64,000 nt of DNA from Clostridium algoriphilum (GCF_020443705.1 NZ_JAIZZK010000021.1:19023-83022), one strand, 5' to 3'. Shown: positions 8,859 through 17,646, counted from the stretch's first letter. Translations and numbers: made by a program. The notes: a model not told the origin generated them from the letters alone.

Positions 8859-9740
8859 TTACTTTGTTAGAATAAGTACTAAAAATAATTCAATAGAGGA
8901 AAACAAATAAATCATTGCAGTTATGGGTACAAGTTTTCTTTTGTCGGATTTAATGCACCGCACAATCTCGTTTATTAAAGGTATCGTTGATAAGACTATA
9001 ATTGATATTTCAGGTAAATATTTAAGTATAACTAATATCGTTGTATTAATATATGCGAAAGCTATTAAGGAATAGTATATAATTTTCCCTTTTTCGTAGC
9101 CAATGCGAACAGTTAATGTCAAAACACCTCTGTCTTTATCATCAAAATAATCCCTTAGTTCATTTGCAAGTAAAATAGCTGGAATAAATAATCCTAATGT
9201 GAAGGAGTATACTATGGGCTGAAGGGAAAAGCTTTTGGAAAATACAAAAAAACTTGCATAGGCCATTAGTGGACCCATCATAATAAAAGAGACCACAGAT
9301 CCCAACCTATATTTCTTATAATTTATAGGTTCTCCTGCATAAGCATAGGCTGCAAATATACCGATAAGTTCTATAATCAAAAGCTGAAAACCTGTATAGA
9401 AAGCTAGGTATATTGAAATTAGTGCAGTAATTGCAAAGAAAGTAATACCAACTTTAAAAATAAGTATTTCTAAATGACTTCTAGTGCGACCTAAAAAATT
9501 AAGATTACGGAGACCATCAGACTCTTCTTGGATATCATCTTCAAAGTAATTATTCATCATGTTCATGCCAGCTTGTAATAACACAGCGGCTGCAATTACT
9601 AAGAATATCCTCCATAAATCCCACATATGATATGTAAAAACATATCCTTGCCTATAGGCAATTATTATTCCTAAAAAAGTTGATAGTATGGACACCACAA
9701 GGGTTGCTGGTCTTGTAGACTTAAAGACTTTGTTTATCAT
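8859..9740 (-). CDS. UbiA-family prenyltransferase (MenA-like)
   Basis: This is a 293-residue membrane enzyme with eight or nine hydrophobic helices. Two Asp-rich motifs typical of UbiA prenyltransferases are present: NNYFEDDIQEE near residue 70 and DYFDDKDRG near residue 190. These bind Mg2+-prenyl diphosphate. Members attach a polyprenyl tail to an aromatic acceptor, for example 1,4-dihydroxy-2-naphthoate in menaquinone synthesis. No other quinone gene is visible. It sits upstream of a cydA remnant and cydDC on the same strand, which fits a former respiratory cluster. A ribosome site GGAGG precedes the ATG. Family confident, acceptor not established. Confidence 0.8.
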   Translation of the reverse strand: MINKVFKSTRPATLVVSILSTFLGIIIAYRQGYVFTYHMWDLWRIFLVIAAAVLLQAGMNMMNNYFEDDIQEESDGLRNLNFLGRTRSHLEILIFKVGITFFAITALISIYLAFYTGFQLLIIELIGIFAAYAYAGEPINYKKYRLGSVVSFIMMGPLMAYASFFVFSKSFSLQPIVYSFTLGLFIPAILLANELRDYFDDKDRGVLTLTVRIGYEKGKIIYYSLIAFAYINTTILVILKYLPEISIIVLSTIPLINEIVRCIKSDKRKLVPITAMIYLFSSIELFLVLILTK

Positions 9741-10351
9741 AAAAAATTTCCTCCAATATATAATAAAATTTTATTTTGTTTAATATTATGTATAAATATG
9801 TTCAAAAGAATATATACATTCGCACAATTTATTATATTTGTAAAATTAGGATGAAAAGAGGATAAACTATGCAAACTAATATGGATTTCATTAGTTATTT
9901 TGAAGAAGATTTATAGGAAAGTGCGGATAATAAAATAACACAAGATTTGAAGAGGATAGGGTGGAACATATACATATAAAGCATTGAAATTAATAGATGA
10001 ACTTCCAGATAGTCCTGAAAAATTAACCTTAAAATCTATAGTGGAAAGTTTGCTCCATAGAACTTTTTAACAACAATCCGATTAAACAGCTAATACTTTA
10101 AATCATAAATTTACTTAAAGTTTACAAGAATTATATAGTTATAAAAACATCTATAATTTATGGGTGTTTTTGTGTTTATATAATGTAAACGAATTCTATA
10201 ATTCAACTTTTGGAATAAAATGAATGAAAAATGGCAAAACCAAAACAGAAGGATAAAAGAATACTTAGACTAGAACCAGTAGAGGATATTAATGGTTATT
10301 GAGAATTAATATATAAACTATAATGCTTTTTATATAAAGAGGAGGATTATT
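9741..10351. other. Intergenic stretch with degenerate short frames
   Basis: No intact gene is seen. Short plus-strand frames between about 9870 and 10070 look protein-like (for example a Tyr-Lys-Ala-Leu-Lys stretch ending near 10070) but are cut by stops and frame changes. I do not recognise the family. An imperfect hairpin ending in a T-run lies near 10144-10173. A frame of 23 codons at 10231-10302 has no ribosome site. Confidence 0.3.
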
Positions 10352-11263
10352 ATGATTAGAGTATTAGTTACTGATGGTATGGCAGAAAGTGCAGTTGTAG
10401 AGTTAAAAACTAAAGGGTTTGAAGTTGTTGAACAGTTTTACGAGCCTGAAGTTTTAGGCGAAAAATTAAAAGAATTTGATGTAATCGTGGTTAGATCTAA
10501 AACAAAGGTTAGACAACCATTAATTGATAAGGCAGTAGAAGCAGGAAGACTAAAACTTATAATTCGTGGAGGAGTAGGAGTTGACAATATAGACGTAGCG
10601 TATGCTAAAGGAAAAGGGATAGGGGTAACTAACACTCCAAATGCAAGTAGTGGATCTGTAGCTGAACTTGCGCTTGCCCATATGTTTGCTGTATCAAGAT
10701 ATGTTAATATTTCTAATGTATCTATGAGACAAGGTAAATGGGATAATGAAAAATATGAGGGTGTAGAAATTGGTGGAAAAACTTTAGGGCTAGTTGGATT
10801 TGGAAGAATATCAAGAGAACTAGCTAAAAAAGCATCTGCACTTGACATGACAGTTATATATACAAATTTAACAGGAAAAGTAAATGGCTTTGATGAGTAT
10901 GAATTCTGTAAATTAAATGATCTTCTAAAAAAATCAGACTATGTATCATTACACATACCTTTTATTAAAGAGAATGGAGTTACTATAGGAAAAGATCAAT
11001 TAGCTATGATGAAGGTTGGAGCATTCTTAATCAACTGTGCTAGAGGTGGATTGATTGATGAAGTAGCATTGGTAGAAGCCTTAGATAATGGAAAACTTGC
11101 AGGAGCTGGGATAGATGTTTTTGCTGATGAGCCAACAAAGAATGAAGCTTTAGTTAATCATCCAAAAGTTTCTGTAACACCACATATTGGTGGTGCAACA
11201 AAGGAAACTCAAATGAGAATTGGGAGTGAGATAGTAAGTATTATTTGTGAGTTTTTTAAATAG
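10352..11263 (+). CDS. D-3-phosphoglycerate dehydrogenase-like D-2-hydroxyacid dehydrogenase
   Basis: This is a 303-residue NAD-dependent D-2-hydroxyacid dehydrogenase. The nucleotide motif GFGRIS lies near residue 150. The catalytic Arg is in INCARGGLIDE, the Glu in DVFADEPT, and the His in TPHIGGATKE. This is the short SerA form with no C-terminal ACT domain, so allosteric serine inhibition is not expected. The likely reaction is oxidation of 3-phosphoglycerate at the start of serine synthesis, though other D-hydroxyacids are possible. The gene stands alone, with a strong ribosome site AGAGGAGG and a terminator 30 bases after the stop. No serC or serB is next to it. Confidence 0.8.
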   Translation: MIRVLVTDGMAESAVVELKTKGFEVVEQFYEPEVLGEKLKEFDVIVVRSKTKVRQPLIDKAVEAGRLKLIIRGGVGVDNIDVAYAKGKGIGVTNTPNASSGSVAELALAHMFAVSRYVNISNVSMRQGKWDNEKYEGVEIGGKTLGLVGFGRISRELAKKASALDMTVIYTNLTGKVNGFDEYEFCKLNDLLKKSDYVSLHIPFIKENGVTIGKDQLAMMKVGAFLINCARGGLIDEVALVEALDNGKLAGAGIDVFADEPTKNEALVNHPKVSVTPHIGGATKETQMRIGSEIVSIICEFFK

Positions 11264-11292
11264 TAATAATGGCAAATCATTTAGATGTATTG

Positions 11293-11324
11293 AAACACCT
11301 ACGAGGAAAATCGTAGGTGTTTTT
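11293..11324 (+). terminator. Intrinsic terminator
   Basis: Twelve-base arms AAACACCTACGA and TCGTAGGTGTTT flank a six-base loop and a T-run follows. It ends the SerA-like transcript and could also serve the converging IclR gene. Confidence 0.85.
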
Positions 11325-11343
11325 CAAGTTTTTTAAAGAACAA

Positions 11344-12087
11344 TCAAAGTTTTTGGCTTATTTCATTAGATATTATTAGTAGCTCTTTTCTCATGTTTGC
11401 TAATATAATTTTATTAAACCTAATGGAAGGAATACTAATACTTATTGCAGCAATAGATTCATTTATGGAGTTTTTTATAGGCGTTGAAATACAATTTAAC
11501 CCCAATTCTAATTCCTCAAGATCTAAAGAAAACCCCTTTTTACGAATTATTGACAACTCATCTAATAATCTTGATTTTTCACTTATAGAATAGTCTGTTA
11601 ATTCATTTGATTTTGAAGTTTTTACAATATAATTCAATTTATCATCAGGTAGATAGGCTAATATAGCTTTACCTATAGCGGTTGTAAGTAATGGATCTGT
11701 TGTACCAACTTTAGAAGTCATTCTTAGAGAGTGAGGAGATTCTTCCTTATCAATGTATAAAACCGTAAGATTGTTTAAAACTCCGAGATGAACAGTTTCC
11801 GAAAAGTCCTGAACTAATTTAATTAAATAAGGTTTTGCTATTTTTTTTATAGATAAATTATCTTCATATAACTTGCCTAATTCAAAAACCTTTGAACCTA
11901 ATGTATATTTGGTGCTAACAGAATCCTTATTGATTAATCCATGATATTTAAGTGTTGAAAGAATTCCATGTAATGTACTTTTCTTTAAATTAAAGTAATT
12001 ACTCATATCAATAAGCCGACAGTTTTGATTTTTTGAGATATATTCCATAACAAGTACAGCTCTATCTATTGATTGAATAGTTTTCAT
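11344..12087 (-). CDS. IclR-family transcriptional regulator
   Basis: This is a 247-residue regulator with an N-terminal winged helix-turn-helix (about residues 1-65, including MSNYFNLKKSTLHGILSTL) and a C-terminal IclR effector-binding domain (GTTDPLLTTAIGKAILAYLP). IclR proteins bind a small-molecule effector and control adjacent catabolic genes. It is divergent from a UPF0303/SDR pair across a 243-base region that holds a good promoter and a near-perfect palindrome, so that pair is the probable target. A ribosome site AAGGAG precedes the ATG. The effector cannot be told from the sequence. Confidence 0.88.
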   Translation of the reverse strand: MKTIQSIDRAVLVMEYISKNQNCRLIDMSNYFNLKKSTLHGILSTLKYHGLINKDSVSTKYTLGSKVFELGKLYEDNLSIKKIAKPYLIKLVQDFSETVHLGVLNNLTVLYIDKEESPHSLRMTSKVGTTDPLLTTAIGKAILAYLPDDKLNYIVKTSKSNELTDYSISEKSRLLDELSIIRKKGFSLDLEELELGLNCISTPIKNSINESIAAISISIPSIRFNKIILANMRKELLIISNEISQKL

Positions 12088-12245
12088 ATATATCGCTCCT
12101 TAGAAAATAATAATTTAAATATACCATAAATTCAATTATATATTTTTCATTGATAGTAAGCAATTAAAAAAATATATAATTTTTCGGTATTATTAAATAA
12201 TACTTTTTATCCACTTTATAATAGCCTAAGAAAAATATCTCAAAG

Positions 12246-12306
12246 TTGACAAAAGTAAAAACTTAGATTAAAATATGTATGCAATTATCAAACATGGTTC
12301 GATAAT
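12246..12306 (+). promoter_or_regulatory. Promoter and candidate IclR operator
   Basis: TTGACA (12246-12251) and TAAAAT (12269-12274) are separated by 17 bases. Just downstream, 12284-12306 is a 23-base near-palindrome with ATTATC and GATAAT outer arms and AAC/GTT inner arms. Its position over the predicted transcription start suits a repressor site for the divergent IclR protein. Confidence 0.6.
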
Positions 12307-12330
12307 GATGAACGTTGAAGGAGAAGAGAT

Positions 12331-12798
12331 ATGGAGGATATTATGAAACACTTATTAAAATTAGAAGAAAAATTACAATTTACTAAATTTTCAAGTGAAG
12401 ATGCACTTAATTTAGGGCTAACATTTATTGAGATTGCTAAAGAGATAAATCAAGGTGGTATTGGTATTAAAATAGAGAGAAATAGACAAGTTTTATTTTC
12501 TCATTTAATGGATTCTACAATGCTGGAAAATGCATATTGGTATGACAGAAAGAAAAATGTTGTAGATAGATATAACCATTCATCTATGTATGTTAAAGAA
12601 ATGTACAAAGCTATGGGAACAACTTTTGATCAGTCTAGTCTTTTAAATCCATCAGAATTCCAAGCGGTTGGAGGTTCTTTCCCATTAATAGTTAAAAATG
12701 TTGGGGTTGTAGGATCTATTACTGTTTGTGGATTAACTGAAGATCTTGATCACCAAATATGTGTAGATGGAATCAGACAATTTTTAGAATTTAAATAA
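12331..12798 (+). CDS. UPF0303 / heme-degrading-domain family protein
   Basis: This is a 155-residue cytoplasmic protein of the UPF0303 family (GlcG/HbpS-like fold). It shows the characteristic N-terminal pattern of a short helix followed by FSSEDALNLG and a glycine-rich C-terminal half, GGSFPLIVKNVGVVGSI. The biochemical role of UPF0303 is poorly known; HbpS-like relatives bind heme. Two starts are possible: the ATG at 12331 after GAAGGAGAAG, or the ATG at 12343 after GGAGG. The next gene, an SDR oxidoreductase, follows after 19 bases, so they form a two-gene operon likely controlled by the divergent IclR regulator. Confidence 0.75.
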   Translation: MEDIMKHLLKLEEKLQFTKFSSEDALNLGLTFIEIAKEINQGGIGIKIERNRQVLFSHLMDSTMLENAYWYDRKKNVVDRYNHSSMYVKEMYKAMGTTFDQSSLLNPSEFQAVGGSFPLIVKNVGVVGSITVCGLTEDLDHQICVDGIRQFLEFK

Positions 12799-12817
12799 TA
12801 TTTAAAGGAGAATAGAT

Positions 12818-13570
12818 ATGAAAAGAGTATTAATTACTGGTGGAACATCAGGAATGGGACTTAGTGCAACAAAGCTTTTCCTTCAAAAGGGTTGGAGAGT
12901 TATGGTTGTGGGCCTTAGTGAAGAAAGAGGGGAAGTTTTAATTAAAGAACTTAGAGAAGAAGGTTATAATGAAGTTTACTTCTGTAAGTGCAATGTTGCA
13001 AAGGATGCTGACGTAAAAGCTCTTTATGATTGCACAATGGTAACACTAGGTGGAATAGACAGTATAATTAACAATGCTGGTATTTGGGCTGGGGGGATGC
13101 TTCATGAAACTAGTGAAGACGATTGGGACAGGCTATTCGATGTTGATGTAAAATCAATATATTTAATAGCTAAATATTTTGTACCATATATGATACAAAA
13201 CGGTGGAGGGAGTATTGTAAATACTGCTTCAGTTTCAGGGATGCTTGGAGACTATAACATGGCAGCATATAATGCAGCTAAAGGTGCAGTTGTAAATTTA
13301 GTTAAAGCTATGGCACTGGACTATGGAAAATATAATATTCGTGTAAACAATGTTTGTCCTTCAGCTTGTGCAACGCCAATGTTTTTAGAAAATGCTCCAG
13401 AGGTTATAGGGATGTTCAATGAAGCAAATCCACTTAAGAGAATTTGTACGCCTGATGAGGTTGCTAAAGCAATGTACTTCTTATCTTCAGAGGAATCAAG
13501 CTCCTGTAACGGAGTGAATTTACAGGTTTCAGGTGGACTTGATGTACATACAGGTCAGCCAGCTCAATAA
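12818..13570 (+). CDS. SDR-family oxidoreductase
   Basis: This is a 250-residue short-chain dehydrogenase. The cofactor motif TGGTSGMG is at residues 7-14, NNAG is present near residue 88, and the Ser-Tyr-Lys triad is visible as NTASVSG and AAYNAAKGA. The C-terminus follows the classical SDR pattern through NGVNLQVSGGL. The substrate is not predictable from these motifs; a sugar, polyol or hydroxyacid is possible. It is the second gene of a pair with UPF0303, and a terminator follows. Its last codons and the terminator are duplicated 2.9 kb downstream at 16426, so the locus has been rearranged. Confidence 0.85.
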   Translation: MKRVLITGGTSGMGLSATKLFLQKGWRVMVVGLSEERGEVLIKELREEGYNEVYFCKCNVAKDADVKALYDCTMVTLGGIDSIINNAGIWAGGMLHETSEDDWDRLFDVDVKSIYLIAKYFVPYMIQNGGGSIVNTASVSGMLGDYNMAAYNAAKGAVVNLVKAMALDYGKYNIRVNNVCPSACATPMFLENAPEVIGMFNEANPLKRICTPDEVAKAMYFLSSEESSSCNGVNLQVSGGLDVHTGQPAQ

Positions 13571-13668
13571 TTAGAAAATAGATTTAAAAGAAAAGATAGC
13601 CTTTCCTAGTAATAGGAAGGGCTATGTTATTTTAATACAGTTTCTAACTGCAATAATTAATCTTTATT
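13553..13668 (+). repeat. 116-bp direct repeat, copy 1
   Basis: Comparison with 16426-16541 shows only four differences in 116 aligned bases. The unit contains the last codons of the SDR gene, its terminator, and the last codons of a converging HxlR-type gene. Here only the HxlR tail remains. Confidence 0.9.
13596..13632 (+). terminator. Terminator of the SDR operon
   Basis: The arms ATAGCCTTTCC and GGAAGGGCTAT (one G-T pair) flank an eight-base loop and are followed by GTTATTTT. It lies within repeat copy 1. Confidence 0.7.
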
Positions 13669-13913
13669 GTGAAAATTTATATTAGGTTCCTTTTATAGGG
13701 TTAACAATAGTGTGGTGAAATTATTGCTAGTTATACTAGATTTCAAGGGTTAGACTTTAAATTGACTGGTATTTTTCAATAGACATCGGGATAATTTTGT
13801 GTATCAAATAATAGTGCACCAATAGTTACTGACATAATGGTATAAAATGGGATTAAGGGGATATGGAATTTTAAATAGAACTAAGGTTATAATATTAGAA
13901 TAATTCCAATACT

Positions 13914-13944
13914 AGATAAGGCTTACTTATAGGAAGCCTTATCT
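13914..13944. other. Hairpin in the kimA leader region
   Basis: The 11-base arms AGATAAGGCTT and AAGCCTTATCT surround a nine-base loop about 170 bases before the KimA start. No T-run follows. In Bacillus kimA is controlled by a c-di-AMP riboswitch; I could not recognise that consensus here. Confidence 0.5.
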
Positions 13945-14112
13945 ATAATAAGCATATACGATAATGAGCAGTAAAGTATTGTATTTTGCAGATTAATGAC
14001 ACAATGAGTTGTATTATAGCTTAATTTAATAGATTCCCAATTGAAATTCTTAAATGAATGCTATATAATAAATAAATATTGTAATGGTAAAGTCTACAAT
14101 GGAGGTGGGTTT

Positions 14113-15951
14113 ATGTTTTCTAAAATAAGAGAACTGTTAATAGGTAAAACACTAAAAACAGAAGAATTAGAAGGAGAAAAATTAAATATTTTTTGGGGTT
14201 TACCGATATTATCTAGTGATGCTGTTTCCTCAGTTGCATATGCAGGGGAAGAAATTTTATATGTGTTAATTGGAGTTATAGGTCTTATGGCATATAAATA
14301 TATGTTTTATGCTGCATTGTGTGTTGTTTTATTATTAGTTCTACTTGTTTTTTCTTACAGGCAGACTATTGATAGCTACCCATGTGGTGGTGGATCATAT
14401 ATAGTTGCGAAAGATAATCTTGGCACAATTCCTGGACTTACTGCTGGGGCATCACTTACTATAGATTATATACTGACAGTTGCTGTTAGTATAAGTGCTG
14501 GAACCGCTGCTATAACATCAGCTATGCCATCCTTGTATCAGCATAAAGTAGCCATAGCTCTTGCAATGCTATTACTTATAACAATAGGTAATTTAAGAGG
14601 AGTTAGGGAATCATCTAAACTTTTTGGAGTTCCTACATACATATTTATACTTTCTTGCGTAGTGCTTATTGTCACTGGTATTCTAAGGCATTATATTTTT
14701 GGGTATTCACCAGAGGCTTTGTATGCTATACCAAAGGCAACAGGGGACATTACATTGTTCCTATTTCTTAGAGCGTTTGCTTCAGGTTGTACTGCATTAA
14801 CAGGTGTTGAAGCAGTAAGTAATGGTATACCTAATTTTAAAAAACCATCACAAAAAAATGCAAAAGCTGTTTTGGCATTATTAGCTTTTTTAGTTTTTTT
14901 TATCTTTGTAGGTTTATCTTTCCTATCAACAATTTATCACGCTGTACCTGTTCCGCATATGACAGTAATAGCTCAAATATCTCAGCAAGTTTTTGGAAAA
15001 GGTATTATGTTTTATGTTATTCAAGTTACCACTGCAATTATTCTAGTACTGGCTGCTAATACAGCATATGCAGGACTACCTTTATTGCTTTCTTTAATGG
15101 GACAAGATGGATATGTTCCAAGACAATTTTCACAAAGAGGAAAGAGACTTAGTTTTTCAAATGGAATAATATTACTTGCAGTTGCCGCTGCTATATTAAT
15201 TGTTGTGTTTAAAGGTGATACTCATTCACTTTTACCGTTATATGCTGTTGGTGTATTTATTTCTTTTACTCTTTCACAGGTTGGAATGTTTTTAAAATGG
15301 AAAAGAAGTAGAACGCCTGGATGGAAGCATAAGGCGTTTATAAATGGATTAGGTGCTATTGTAACTTTTATTACAGTAATATTAATAGGTATTACAAAGT
15401 TTTTCCATGGAGCATGGTTAGTTTTTATTATAATACCATTACTTGTTTATTTTATGATGAAAATTAAGAACCATTATAATAAAGTAGTAGAACAAATTAG
15501 ATTATCAAATGATCAAAGACCAAATGTAGGCATGAAAACCAATAATGAGCAACATGTAATAATTCTTTTAGGTACATTAAATAAGTCATTTTTAAAGTCA
15601 TTGAATTGCGCTAATAGTTTATCGAAAAATGTAGTGGCATTTCATGTATCAACTGATGTAGAAACTACTCAAAAATTAAAAAGAAAATGGAAAGAGTACG
15701 ACCCGGGAATTCCATTAATAATAGAACATTCCGCTTATAGAGACGTATTGGGACCATTAATTGATTTTATAGAATCAGAAGACCGTGCTTCAAAACATGG
15801 AGAAACTGTAACAGTTGTACTATCACAGTTTGTTATAACTAAGTGGTGGCATAATATACTTCATAATCAAACCGGATATTTTATAAAGAGTATGCTATAT
15901 AAAAATAGAAATGTGGCAGTGCTTACTGTACCATATATAATAAAAGAATAG
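14113..15951 (+). CDS. kimA: KimA-like potassium transporter (APC superfamily)
   Basis: This is a 612-residue membrane protein with about 12 helices followed by a soluble C-terminal domain of roughly 130 residues. It matches Bacillus KimA (YdaO) along its length from memory: LSSDAVSSVAYAGEEI, the SYRQ-Y-GGGSYIVAK-NLG stretch, DYILTVAVSISAGTAAITSA, ALTGVEAVSNGIP and the C-terminal KRWHTILHNQ-like block (here KWWHNILHNQTG). KimA is a high-affinity K+/H+ symporter inhibited by c-di-AMP. I chose the ATG at 14113 because GGAGGTGGG lies directly upstream; the frame also extends to a TTG at 14041 with no ribosome site. The gene sits between two 116-bp direct repeats and has its own terminator. Confidence 0.85.
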   Translation: MFSKIRELLIGKTLKTEELEGEKLNIFWGLPILSSDAVSSVAYAGEEILYVLIGVIGLMAYKYMFYAALCVVLLLVLLVFSYRQTIDSYPCGGGSYIVAKDNLGTIPGLTAGASLTIDYILTVAVSISAGTAAITSAMPSLYQHKVAIALAMLLLITIGNLRGVRESSKLFGVPTYIFILSCVVLIVTGILRHYIFGYSPEALYAIPKATGDITLFLFLRAFASGCTALTGVEAVSNGIPNFKKPSQKNAKAVLALLAFLVFFIFVGLSFLSTIYHAVPVPHMTVIAQISQQVFGKGIMFYVIQVTTAIILVLAANTAYAGLPLLLSLMGQDGYVPRQFSQRGKRLSFSNGIILLAVAAAILIVVFKGDTHSLLPLYAVGVFISFTLSQVGMFLKWKRSRTPGWKHKAFINGLGAIVTFITVILIGITKFFHGAWLVFIIIPLLVYFMMKIKNHYNKVVEQIRLSNDQRPNVGMKTNNEQHVIILLGTLNKSFLKSLNCANSLSKNVVAFHVSTDVETTQKLKRKWKEYDPGIPLIIEHSAYRDVLGPLIDFIESEDRASKHGETVTVVLSQFVITKWWHNILHNQTGYFIKSMLYKNRNVAVLTVPYIIKE

Positions 15952-15956
15952 AAACT

Positions 15957-15988
15957 AAAAAATCCTTAGCTTAAGCTAAGGATTTTTT
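15957..15988 (+). terminator. Terminator of kimA
   Basis: A perfect palindrome, AAAAAATCCTTAGCTT and its complement, ending in a run of six T. It lies just after the kimA stop. Confidence 0.85.
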
Positions 15989-16193
15989 AGATGATATTTC
16001 TTCTATTAAATTATTATCCAACATATGGTTTATAATAATATTATCAAATTCATCTTTATTAAGAATAAATCATCTCCTAAAATATACATTCTACACTCAA
16101 GAGGCAATTCCCTTTACTAATTACATATTTTATGTTACTATATTAAGGTAGAGGTGATTCAATATCAATGTTAATATAAAGACAATAGAAAAA

Positions 16194-16313
16194 ATGTCCA
16201 CTAAAAAGTTAGTTATTAGAACTAAAAATAATGAAGATTCAATTTCAAATGATAATTTAATATATGACTCTTTTGAAGAGTATCTTAATAATTATAATTA
16301 TAAGAATAATTAA
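16194..16313 (+). CDS. Possible 39-residue small protein
   Basis: An ATG-initiated frame encodes a polar peptide beginning MSTKKLVIRTKNNEDS and ending in an Asn/Tyr-rich tail. There is no obvious ribosome site just before the ATG. A GAGGTGATT motif about 35 bases upstream could serve a non-ATG start in the same frame. Support comes from the strong terminator that begins three bases after the stop, which shows that a transcript ends here. I do not recognise the family. Confidence 0.4.
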   Translation: MSTKKLVIRTKNNEDSISNDNLIYDSFEEYLNNYNYKNN

Positions 16314-16315
16314 TA

Positions 16316-16347
16316 ATAAGGTGTAAGCTTTTACACCTTATTTTTTA
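16316..16347 (+). terminator. Intrinsic terminator
   Basis: The arms ATAAGGTGTAA and TTACACCTTAT flank GCTT and are followed by a run of T. Confidence 0.85.
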
Positions 16348-16425
16348 TGTGTTTGGATACTAAAGTATAGAACAAATAAGCTAATTCAATTATATTAAAT
16401 AGAAAATATAATTGAATTTGTTAAG

Positions 16426-16541
16426 GGTCAGCCAGTTCAATAATTAGAAAATTGATTTAAAAGAAAAGATAGCCTTTCCTAGTAATAGGAAAGGCTATCT
16501 TATTTTAATACAGTTTCTAACTGCAATAATTAATCTTTATT
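16426..16541 (+). repeat. 116-bp direct repeat, copy 2
   Basis: Near-identical to 13553-13668. The first bases are a copy of the SDR gene's final codons detached from any SDR gene, and the last bases are the true 3' end of the HxlR gene. A 12-base-arm terminator hairpin (16468-16499) lies in the middle. Confidence 0.9.
16468..16506. terminator. Terminator within repeat copy 2
   Basis: Perfect arms GATAGCCTTTCC and GGAAAGGCTATC with an eight-base loop, then TTATTTT. It lies downstream of the minus-strand HxlR gene. Confidence 0.75.
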
Positions 16542-16859
16542 AGGAAAATGCTTAATTGACCAATCTTGAATCATTTCTAATGCTGGAAAAAGGTCTTTTC
16601 CAGTTTCGGTTAGTAGATATTCTACTTTAGGTGGAACTTCAGGATAAACTATTTTTGTAATTAGGCCATGATGCTGGAGTTCCTGCAATTTTTCATTAAG
16701 AACTTTTTGACTAATACCGCCAGTTATTCTTTGAAGTTCTAAAAATCTTTTAGGACCATCATTTAGATGACATAAGATTACTGCCTTCCATTTGCCACGA
16801 ATTATTTCCATTCCAAGATCTATATTACAGACATATTTTTTACCATCATATATGATCAT
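16530..16859 (-). CDS. HxlR-family transcriptional regulator
   Basis: This is a 109-residue winged-helix regulator with the HxlR hallmarks: an early Cys (YVCNIDLGMEIIRGKWKAVI), the helix block RFLELQRITGGISQKVLNEK, and the wing PPKVEYLLTETG. HxlR proteins act as dimers that often sense redox or electrophilic stress through the N-terminal Cys. It is divergent from a thioesterase and the broken old-yellow-enzyme gene, a common HxlR target type, across 261 bases. The start follows AGGTGTAA. Its last codons lie in the 116-bp repeat. Confidence 0.88.
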   Translation of the reverse strand: MIIYDGKKYVCNIDLGMEIIRGKWKAVILCHLNDGPKRFLELQRITGGISQKVLNEKLQELQHHGLITKIVYPEVPPKVEYLLTETGKDLFPALEMIQDWSIKHFPNKD

Positions 16860-17120
16860 ATTTACACCTACCTATGAAAATTTATCAAATGAAAACATTA
16901 TAACTAAGTATTATTATATATCATTTAAGATATAGTATCAATTTACTTATAAATAAATTTGTCGAAAAACCGTGTGAATTCAACAATTCATACCTTTTGG
17001 TTAGATAACTAACAAAAAAGTGCATACTATTTCTTTGCTTTGGAGTGATGTATACTTCATCTAAAGCAAGCAATACGAACATAAATATGAAAGAAACTTA
17101 TTTATATAAGGAGGTAACAA

Positions 17121-17585
17121 ATGGGAAAGTTATCAAGCAAATCTGCACTAACACTCGGCCAGGTAATGCTTCCAAGTCATTCAAATGTAGCAGGTAATGT
17201 ATTCGGTGGAGAAATCTTAAAACTTATGGATTCAGTTGCTTATGCAGTTGCAATGAAGCATTCAGAAAGTAATGTGGTTACTGCAAGAATTGATGAAATT
17301 ATGTTTCATAAACCAATTTTAATAGGTTCGGTAGTAAAGTGTAGTGGAAAAGTTGTATTTACAGGTAAAAGTTCGATTGAAGTCTATCTTACTATAGACG
17401 TAGATGATATACAAAATAGAAAAACATGTGGCAGGGCTCTTTCTGCTTACTTTACTATGGTAGCAGTTGATGAGAATAATAAACCGAAAATTATACCACA
17501 GTTAGAATTAATAGATGAAGCAGAAAAAAAAGAGTTTGAAAAAGGAAAAGAACGATATGAAAAAAGAAAATTATTGAAATATTAG
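17121..17585 (+). CDS. Acyl-CoA thioesterase (hotdog fold, YciA/BFIT type)
   Basis: This is a 154-residue single-domain hotdog thioesterase. The N-terminal block LPSHSNVAGNVFGGEILKLMD carries the conserved Asn/Gly-Gly/Asp pattern of acyl-CoA hydrolases, and the segment VTARIDEIMFHKPI is the second family motif. It hydrolyses acyl-CoA to free acid and CoA in the cytoplasm. A strong ribosome site AAGGAGG precedes the ATG. It is divergent from an HxlR regulator and 61 bases upstream of an old-yellow-enzyme pseudogene on the same strand, so it may have been part of an enoyl-CoA or enoate metabolism unit. Confidence 0.88.
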   Translation: MGKLSSKSALTLGQVMLPSHSNVAGNVFGGEILKLMDSVAYAVAMKHSESNVVTARIDEIMFHKPILIGSVVKCSGKVVFTGKSSIEVYLTIDVDDIQNRKTCGRALSAYFTMVAVDENNKPKIIPQLELIDEAEKKEFEKGKERYEKRKLLKY

Positions 17586-17646
17586 CTTGAAATATTAAAT
17601 ATACAATATACAATATAAAAATAATTAGTAAACGGAGGATATACAT

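Noticed and set aside
10231..10302. 23-codon frame before the SerA-like gene
   Set aside because: It has no ribosome site and an overlapping alternative frame of equal quality; no support.
13680..14112. c-di-AMP (ydaO-type) riboswitch upstream of the KimA-like gene
   Set aside because: Expected from Bacillus, but I could not match the conserved blocks; only a plain hairpin at 13914-13944 is clear. A covariance-model search would decide.
15990..16080. Small minus-strand gene ending at the kimA terminator
   Set aside because: A 30-codon frame exists after a GGAG motif, but it lacks ATG, GTG or TTG and overlaps the terminator.
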